DNA from: Chara braunii
Taxonomy: Eukaryota > Streptophyta > Charophyceae > Charales > Characeae
DNA: 24,844 bases
Assembly (NCBI GenBank): GCA_003427395.1
Contig: BFEA01000056.1
Coordinates: forward strand, 3,085,987-3,110,830
Direction: 5' to 3'
Both the position numbers and the translations under genes were made by a program. Position 1 is the first letter of the stretch. The number at the start of each line of letters is the position of its first letter. Below, piece after piece: positions 18,417-24,844 of this stretch. The notes under the pieces were generated by a model. That model saw only the letters and a program-made list of their open reading frames with translations, had not been told where the DNA came from and ran no database searches.

Positions 18417-18892
18417 TGTAACGCGCGCGAGGCTGAGGGAGAGCCGAGGGAGAGGAGAGAGAGAGGGAGAGAGGGAGAGAGGGAGAGCACACACACACTC
18501 ACTCAATACAAGATTGAGGGCCGGACGCAGACACAGTGGCAAGGGCACAAAGTCGAAGTCTTGGATTCCCGAATGCCGAAACAGCAAGTCACACGGAGTA
18601 CGAGTACAGCAGCTGGAAACTGGTACGAGACTGGTCCTCGTACTGTATGGGGAGCGGGTATAGGTACCGGTGACACGTACGGTACCAGGGGCATTTCTGC
18701 AAAGGCCCCAAGGGCAGAAATGAAAAATGCGGTATTTGAAAGTGGCGCTCGAATTGCAGCATGGCGCCAGTTGTCCAAAATCCTACGGTACCAAAGGAGG
18801 GGTTTGGAAAAAGGGTGCCAGGCCGAAAACGGGATGCAGCCGAAACAGCAAAAAGATAGACCAGGGATCGAGCCCTGGCGGAGTCCGTAACA
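18417..18892 (-). mobile_element. LTR-3 5' LTR (476 bp)
   Basis: Same TGTAACG...CGTAACA ends as 13538-14037, with a shorter purine tract and a short deletion near 18665 relative to it. Adjacent to the PBS on one side and TSD CCAAT (18893-18897) on the other. Confidence 0.92.
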
Positions 18893-19410
18893 CCAATTGG
18901 GGCCTTTTAGATTCAACGCCCAACAAGGTGATGAAGATGGTGTCCACCATAGCCATGTAGGTGCCTCGCAACTCTCCTTCTTCGCCCCCTTCTTTCTCCT
19001 CCTCAGGCTGGGCCGCTCGCCATAGCCAGGCTGAGCGCCCAGCCGCTCTTCACCTCCAGGCAGCGCTTCCCAAGTCTAGTGGTTGGCTCAAGCAGCATGT
19101 CGCCAATCCTTGCATACCGCAAATGAAGAGGAGCTGCTTGCTCCTCCAAAAGATATAGCGGCCTACTGGCCTCTTGGGCGGGGTGACTTCCTAGTCCGAG
19201 CGGCCTCCCAGCAACCGGTACCTCCTCCCTTTCGGAGGGAAACATCATTGCAGGCTCTGCTATCGTCCGGACAGGCCCTGGACTCAGGCTACTTGGACTG
19301 GTACCGGCCTACCTCTAACCTACCACTACTGGGCCTTTGAAAATGTGAACTTTTTTTCTTCTTCTACTCGGCCTCCAGTACCCGACACTTCTACCACTAG
19401 AGTGGTACCG

Positions 19411-19492
19411 GCCTACCTACTAGAGTGTTTTTCCCCGCTGCTCTGAGTGTCGCGGGCCTACCCCCGCTACTTGAGTGTTTTCCCCACTGCAA
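19411..19492. repeat. Imperfect repeat, about 45-50-bp period
   Basis: gcctac..ctact.gagtgttttt.cccc.ctgc occurs at 19411-19441 and 19456-19490. It belongs to the LTR-2 flank. The GGCCTAC string also occurs near 19310. Confidence 0.6.
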
Positions 19493-19738
19493 CCCTCAAA
19501 GTCACGGCCAGAGGTAAGTACCGGCCCTGCGGGGCCTTTCAACCAACAAGTACCCTTGCGGGTCACACACACACTCAGCCGACAAGCACTCACTCAGACA
19601 GGCACGCAAACCAGCAGGCAAGCACACATTAGAAATCACAGCAGAATGCGGGAATCTCAGCAAGGCATTTATTCCAATGGCAAATCCCAGAAATCACCAG
19701 TGTTCTCAGTCTGTGTTTTGGCGGGTCATTACAGTATG

Positions 19739-20330
19739 TTTGTTCTTTCAAAATCTGTAGAATTTTCCTAAGATGATCGGTTTGGTCCTCGATAGGTTTG
19801 CTGAACAACAAGATGTCATCCAGATAGACCACAACAAAACGATAAAGCAATGGTTAAAAAAATTTGTTCATTTCAATCAGAAAAGTACTAGGTGCATTGC
19901 ACAACCCAAATGGCATCACCAGGTGCTCATAGGTGCCATACCGGGTTTTGAAGGTTGTCTTATGCACATCTTCTTCAGCCATCTCGATCTGATGATACTC
20001 GGATTTTATATCCATTTTGTTGAAAACTTTGCAGCCTTTTACCATACCCAGAAGGTGGTCAATCCTAGGCAAGGGCTCAAAGCTCTTCCTAATCATCTTG
20101 TTCAGGCCCTTGTATTCAATGCGCATCGTGAGTTCACCATTCGCCTTTGGAACAAAGAGAATTGGTGCCCCGTACCCAGATGAGCTAGGCTTGATCCATC
20201 CTTTCTCTGTTAGTGTTTCCAACTGCTTTTGGAACTTGCCCAACTCAACAGGAGACATCTTATAGACTCTACCCTTAGGAGGGGTAGTGTGAGGGAGGAT
20301 CTCAGTGTGGTGTTGGTCTGCCTATGGACA
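19739..20330 (-). pseudogene. Ty3-1 reverse transcriptase (fingers and palm)
   Basis: From 20330 the frame carries the linker PPKGRVYKMSPVEL. RT motifs follow: GWIKPSSSGYGAPILFVPK, LPRIDHLLG, FNKMDIKSEYHQI (first catalytic Asp), YGTYEHLVMPFGLCNAPSTF and FVVVYLDDILLFSK with the YLDD active site near 19825. One in-frame TAA stop (19854-19856) falls between the last two. A frameshift near 20300 separates it from the protease side. The coding stops at 19739 because LTR-2 is inserted there and resumes at 12967. This is the best preserved domain in the window, yet still non-functional. Confidence 0.92.
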
Positions 20331-20690
20331 AGTCTAGTAGGGTCCTGAGCTAAGTCAGCAAAGTCATCAATCACTTTTTGAATTATGGGGGCACTCTGAG
20401 GGGTGGATGATGTTTGAGTCATATACGCCACAAACAGATTCTCATGGTCAGTCTGTTTAGAGAAGTTGTAGAACTCCCTTACCTTTGGGCAATAGTAACT
20501 TGTCTTAGGGTGATAGTCTGTTGCTAAGACGGAAGGTCTAAGCACATCCTTTTCAGTCTTCAACGGAATACTGGGCACAACCCAGTCATTGTGAGGATTA
20601 GTAGCCCCCAACCATTTGAGGCTCAAAACCATGTCAAAGGGCGAGTTTGGAAGCACATAGAAGCTCAGACTATTTCTGACTCGTAGTTTG
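20331..20690 (-). pseudogene. Ty3-1 protease C terminus and linker to RT
   Basis: The frame reads LRVRNSLSFYVLPNSPFDMV then LSLKWLGATNPHNDW, matching the ILGxxWL and (I/N)DW strands at the end of retroviral-type aspartic proteases. A long linker precedes RT. The active-site DTGA-type motif is not present because coding stops at 20690, where the 92-bp element begins. No protease sequence resumes after it, so the element is truncated or rearranged here. Confidence 0.75.
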
Positions 20691-20782
20691 ACTCACCAAA
20701 TGTGGAAAATAAGAATGAGTTTTCCGTTGGAACATTGAAAGATACAGCACCATACTTTTTGTCTTTTGTGCATGGGGTGAGT
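20691..20782. mobile_element. 92-bp ACTCACC/GGTGAGT element, copy 2
   Basis: Same length and ends as 8402-8493, about 83% identical by eye with no gaps. It directly abuts the broken protease frame of Ty3-1. No target duplication is visible. Confidence 0.7.
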
Positions 20783-20845
20783 AATGGAGCCACCACCTAT
20801 TTCACCTAACGTGATTCGCTATGTCCGCATGGTTGACGACACAGG

Positions 20846-21175
20846 TTCATCCTCTCAGAATACAACCACAAAAAAAAGAAGACGGAAAAAACAACAAGAA
20901 ATATGATTAAAAAAAAACGAGTTCATCTTGCCTCGAAGGTGGCAAGATGCATTTGTCAGTATAGGCCAAGCTACTCAGGCGGGAAGCCACAAGCACCAAC
21001 GAGCCTCTCAGAATACAACCAATAAACCAAAACACACTAAAAACGAAAACAAAAACAACAAAAAATAACAAGTTCATCTTGCCTCAAAGGTGGCAAGATG
21101 CATTTGTGACCACAGGCCAAGCGACGTATCTGGGCAGCCGCAAGCACTAAAGAGGAAAAATGTCTCAAGCGCATC
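20846..21175. repeat. Tandem array, period about 151 bp
   Basis: gttcatcttgcctc.aaggt followed by ggcaagatgcatttgt starts units at 20921 and 21072. The A-rich part with ctctcagaatacaacca occurs at about 20851 and 21004. This is about two and a half units, with internal aaaac runs. Confidence 0.85.
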
Positions 21176-21181
21176 ATGTCA

Positions 21182-21334
21182 CAGAAGGTGGCAAGATATG
21201 TCACTACTAGGAATAGTAACGAATGTCTTGCCACCACCTGCGGCAAGATGCACTCGTTTTGTGGGAGTGGCAAAGCCTGAAGTTGGCTTGAGGTGACTTT
21301 GCCCGTAGTGACGAATCCATCTTGCCACCTTCTG
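21182..21334. repeat. Inverted repeat, about 150-bp hairpin with nested stems
   Basis: The left arm cagaaggtggcaagat plus tcactac (21182-21207) matches the reverse complement of 21305-21334 except for a few extra bases. Inside lie shorter stems: tcttgcc/ggcaaga (about 21226-21248) and ggcaaag/ctttgcc. The arm core ggtggcaagat is shared with the adjacent 151-bp array. Confidence 0.85.
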
Positions 21335-22651
<1,317 letters not shown>

Positions 22652-23003
22652 TACTTGTTCCCTCGTCTGGACCATCTTGCTCTTTGTAAAACCCATTCCG
22701 CCTTATCAGAAACTCTCTTTCATCTTCCTCCCCTTCTCCCCCTACACTTTCTTCTCCTCCTTCTCAGACTCGTACTCGTTGCTTCAGTAACTCCTTTCCC
22801 TCTGCCTCACGTGGGGAGTAAAGGTAGTACTTGTTCCCTCGTCTGGACCATCTTGCTGTTTGTATAACCCATGCCGCCTTATCAGGGACTCTCTTTCATC
22901 TTCCTCCCCTTCTCCCCCTACACTTTCTTCTCCTCCTCCTCAGACTCGTACTCGTTGCTTCGGTAACCCCCTTCCTCTGCCTTACGTGGGGAGTAAAGGT
23001 AGT
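22652..23003. repeat. 176-bp tandem duplication
   Basis: Copies at 22652-22827 and 22828-23003 begin tacttgttccctcgtctgga and end gtggggagtaaaggtagt. They differ at a small number of sites and are C/T-rich internally. The equal lengths suggest few or no indels. Confidence 0.93.
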
Positions 23004-23149
23004 TTGAGCCAGGGCGGAGTAGCAGGCATGGATTGGAACCAGAGTATGTAAGAGTACCAAATGGTGAACATGCAACAAACCGAGTAGCAGAGTATTTATT
23101 GGGTGCGCCCAGTGGAGTACCAAATCTTTCAGCCTGATGGTATACCCTA

Positions 23150-23475
23150 TGCAGTTGGTTGGATTCGAACCAATGACCTTCAGGGTGATGCTTTGGTCCC
23201 GTGCAAGTCCAAAGGTGGGTCTTCCCTAGGTTGGATTCAAACCAACTACCTTCAGGGTGATGCTTTGGTCCCATGCAAGTCCAAAGGTGGCAGGTCTTCC
23301 CTAGGTTGGATTCGAACCAGCGAGCTTCAGGCTGATGCTTTCGTCCAATTCAAGTCCAAAGGTGGCAAGTCTTCCCTGGGTTGAGTTCAAACCAACAACC
23401 TTCAGACTGACGCTTTGGTCCAATCCAAGTCCAAAGGCGGCAGGTCTTCCCTAGGTTGTGTTCGAACCAACGACC
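23150..23475 (-). repeat. 75-bp tandem array carrying a tRNA T-arm/B-box motif
   Basis: ggattcgaacca-type strings start at 23161, 23233, 23308, 23383 and about 23458 (one 72-bp step, then three of 75 bp). On the minus strand each unit has a B-box-like GGTTCGAATCC with flanking bases that can pair as a T stem (TTGG...CCAA). 75 is a multiple of three, so a plus-strand frame (23103-23384) gives a 25-residue repeat (GWIRTNDLQGDALV...). Substitutions hit the T-arm loop and codon positions alike and a stop appears in unit 4, so I favour a minisatellite over a protein. Confidence 0.88.
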
Positions 23476-24039
23476 AGACAGCCTGTATTTGGCTATTTGG
23501 GCATGGTCTCTCAGTATACAATAGGAGGATGAACAAGATTTCAGTAGTTCAAGGACGATCTAGTGCGCAAATGATTGATCAGCATAACAGGTGGCAGTAG
23601 TAGTAGAATCGGTCGCTATAGATGTGAGGTCATGGGTTCAAGGGTTCACCGGTGCAGCAGGTCCATGGTCAAACCTTGCAGGACCCGACACGTGTGGAAA
23701 GGTCGCAGGGTCAGAATAAGAATGGTATCGACGATTATGGATGTTAGATGAGCAGTCCAAGGATAGACTTATCTGATGCGTAAGGGTTGAAACGAGCTGC
23801 ACTGCATGGGTACATGCTACAGAACACTACAATCCCTGGCAGCTTAAGTTTACTGTAAGGAAATCGTAAGGTCAACCATCTGGTTTAAAATGAACTCCCG
23901 ACGCCAGGGCTCGATTTCAAACATCGACGGATGCAGAGCTGAGTGCGGCCTGCTGGTTAGCTTTATATACGGAGCATCGAACATACAAGTAGCCCAGACG
24001 TAAGAGAAACAGATCAGCAGGCTAGAAACCCTGGCGAGA
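23476..24039. other. Unassigned spacer
   Basis: No gene recognised. Short tRNA-like hints (gggttca near 23635; tatataaag plus an A-box-like stretch on the minus strand near 23950-23970) are too weak to call. Confidence 0.35.
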
Positions 24040-24081
24040 AGTCAAAACATCTTTGCGAGCAGTCGAAACATCTTTGCGAGC
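24040..24081. repeat. 21-bp tandem duplication
   Basis: agtc.aaacatctttgcgagc occurs at 24040-24060 and 24061-24081 with one difference. Confidence 0.85.
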
Positions 24082-24844
24082 GCCGTTACCGTTTGGCTCC
24101 AGCCTGCCTGCTGGGCGGTCAGGAAGCACCTTTTCAGTCTGTAACTGTTCAGAGGTTGCAGAGCCAAGTTGAACTCCCACCACTCTTATCCGCTAACACG
24201 CCCCAGACCCTCTCTCCGTTATCCCACAGAACCACACTAAACCTGCCTTTCTTCCCCTCTGTGCGTCTCTCCTCTCCTTCTCTCACTGCTCCTGCCCCCC
24301 TCCCTCCCGTCCTTCACCGCTTGCATCGTCCTCCTCCTGGGTGTCAAAAGCAGAGTTGACTGAGGATCTTTAATGCCAGCATTGGTCCTCTCCTCCTCCG
24401 CCTCCTCCTCCTCCTCCTCCCTCCTGCTCCCTCCTCTCCTCCTCTTGCTCCTTTTCTGCTGTCACCTCCTTCACATCCTCTGCCCTTTGTGTCATGTATT
24501 CATGCAACTTTTGGGCAATAGAGATATGTGTGAAGGTCTTATCTTTTGCTGTTTACTGCTCACAGATGACCCGTTTGTTCTGTGTCATTCTAGGACTGAC
24601 CAATTTATTTGTTTGAACTTCAATTGTTTCAACTGTGGTACTTGTGGCAAAACTTTGGCTATTATATTATGTTACTGTGCTTCCTCTACTGCAATAAGAT
24701 ATCCTTTGTGGTCTCTCCTAGTGCACCTTTCCATGTGATGTGCTGCTTTCGCTCTCTTATCTGGCCAGCACCCACCATACAGCACTATTGCTCACTCATG
24801 CCCATACTTAAGTGAAACAGAGCATCTGAACGTCTTAGGTGTGT
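24082..24844. other. Unassigned spacer with (CTC)n patch
   Basis: C/T-rich from 24180 to 24480, with a CTC/CCT repeat at 24390-24455. Plus-strand frames at 24093-24359 and 24373-24738 translate to Pro/Leu/Ser-rich sequence from this bias. No domain was recognised. Confidence 0.4.

Larger units (their letters stand above)
13533..18897 (-). mobile_element. LTR-3: complete-looking gag-only LTR retrotransposon, TSD CCAAT
   Basis: TSD CCAAT at 13533-13537 and 18893-18897. The element is 13538-18892, 5355 bp, on the minus strand: 5' LTR 18892-18417, PBS 18415-18404, gag remnant 17343-15202, minisatellite, PPT near 14038-14053, 3' LTR 14037-13538. No protease, RT, RNase H or integrase motif was found in any frame between gag and the PPT. 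It therefore looks like a non-autonomous gag-carrying element that relied on another element's pol. The LTRs look about 92-93% identical by eye outside a purine-rich tract and one short indel, so insertion is not recent. It sits inside LTR-2. Confidence 0.88.
12968..19738 (-). mobile_element. LTR-2: probable solo LTR with TSD GTATG, split by a nested element
   Basis: Boundaries are exact: GTATG at 12968-12972, element 12973-19733, GTATG at 19734-19738. On the minus strand it starts TGTAATGACCCGCC and ends GGATCGTAACA, the TG...CA ends of an LTR. Removing 13538-18892 with one CCAAT leaves about 1.4 kb with no pol or gag motif and no visible repeat between the two flanks. This is best read as one solo LTR left by recombination between two LTRs. 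It contains the 41-bp/112-bp repeats at 13232-13491 and a diverged repeat near 19411-19492. The insertion falls inside the RT gene of Ty3-1. Confidence 0.8.
9833..20690 (-). mobile_element. Ty3-1: Ty3/gypsy element split by a nested insertion
   Basis: Minus-strand order from 20690: end of protease, RT to the YLDD motif (to 19739), interruption 12973-19733 with TSD GTATG, then RT thumb, RNase H, integrase, chromodomain (stop at 10831-10833), polypurine tract and 3' LTR (9833 to about 10751). Taking out the insertion and one TSD joins the RT frame exactly, which shows that both halves are one element. Gag, the protease active site and the 5' LTR are not found beyond 20690. Its 3' LTR abuts the broken RT of Ty3-0, so Ty3-1 most likely inserted into Ty3-0. 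Confidence 0.85.

Noticed and set aside
18162-18916. Minus and plus frames of 137-198 codons
   Set aside because: They cover the LTR-3 5' LTR and GAC-repeat leader. The LTR-matching parts reappear in the other LTR, which shows they follow LTR sequence and not a gene.
23150-23475. CRISPR-like array
   Set aside because: Units are contiguous 75-bp tandem copies without unique spacers, in a eukaryotic repeat setting.
23880-23970. Possible SINE or tRNA-like gene on the minus strand (tatataaag, A-box-like TAACCAGCAGG, weak B box)
   Set aside because: The B box matches poorly and no cloverleaf can be drawn; a single weak occurrence.

Overview
The window looks like intergenic, transposon-packed DNA of a large eukaryotic genome. 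The grounds are long dinucleotide microsatellites, many minisatellites, decayed Ty3/gypsy (chromovirus-like) retrotransposons with LTRs, a primer site resembling initiator tRNA-Met as used by plant retroelements, and small non-autonomous DNA elements. A streptophyte such as a charophyte alga is my best guess, but that is an inference. I found no intact cellular gene, rRNA, functional tRNA or CRISPR array. Most open frames are antisense or out-of-frame shadows, or run through GA/CT repeats.

Layout. (1) 1-6300: no recognisable gene; many short tandem duplications (periods about 160, 46, 28, 38, 35 and 158 bp) and a 63-bp GA microsatellite. (2) 6340-9832, minus strand: Ty3-0, the dead 3' part of a Ty3/gypsy pol (end of RT, RNase H, integrase, chromodomain-like tail). 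It carries an internal tandem duplication and two DNA-element insertions: a 194-bp element flanked by TTAA (7470-7663) and a 977-bp hAT-like foldback element with an 8-bp target duplication (7970-8946). (3) 9833-20690, minus strand: Ty3-1, a second Ty3/gypsy element (3' LTR, chromodomain, integrase, RNase H, RT, end of protease) whose 3' LTR abuts the broken RT of Ty3-0. (4) Ty3-1 is split inside RT by 12973-19733, an apparent solo LTR with TSD GTATG. (5) That LTR is split by 13538-18892, a complete-looking LTR element with TSD CCAAT, two LTRs, PBS, PPT and a degenerate gag but no pol. (6) 20691-23475: a 92-bp element, tandem arrays, an inverted-repeat hairpin, a compound TG/GA microsatellite, a pyrimidine-rich tract, a 176-bp duplication and a 75-bp array carrying a tRNA T-arm motif. 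(7) 23476-24844: nothing recognised.

The insertion order can be read directly: Ty3-0, then Ty3-1 into it, then the LTR-2 element (later a solo LTR), then the gag-only element inside LTR-2. The small DNA elements landed in Ty3-0 separately. Nothing here acts as a cellular pathway. The most interesting content is the nested stratigraphy, the gag-only non-autonomous retroelement, and three small-element families defined by clean junctions or repeated copies. All coordinates and identities were worked out by eye.
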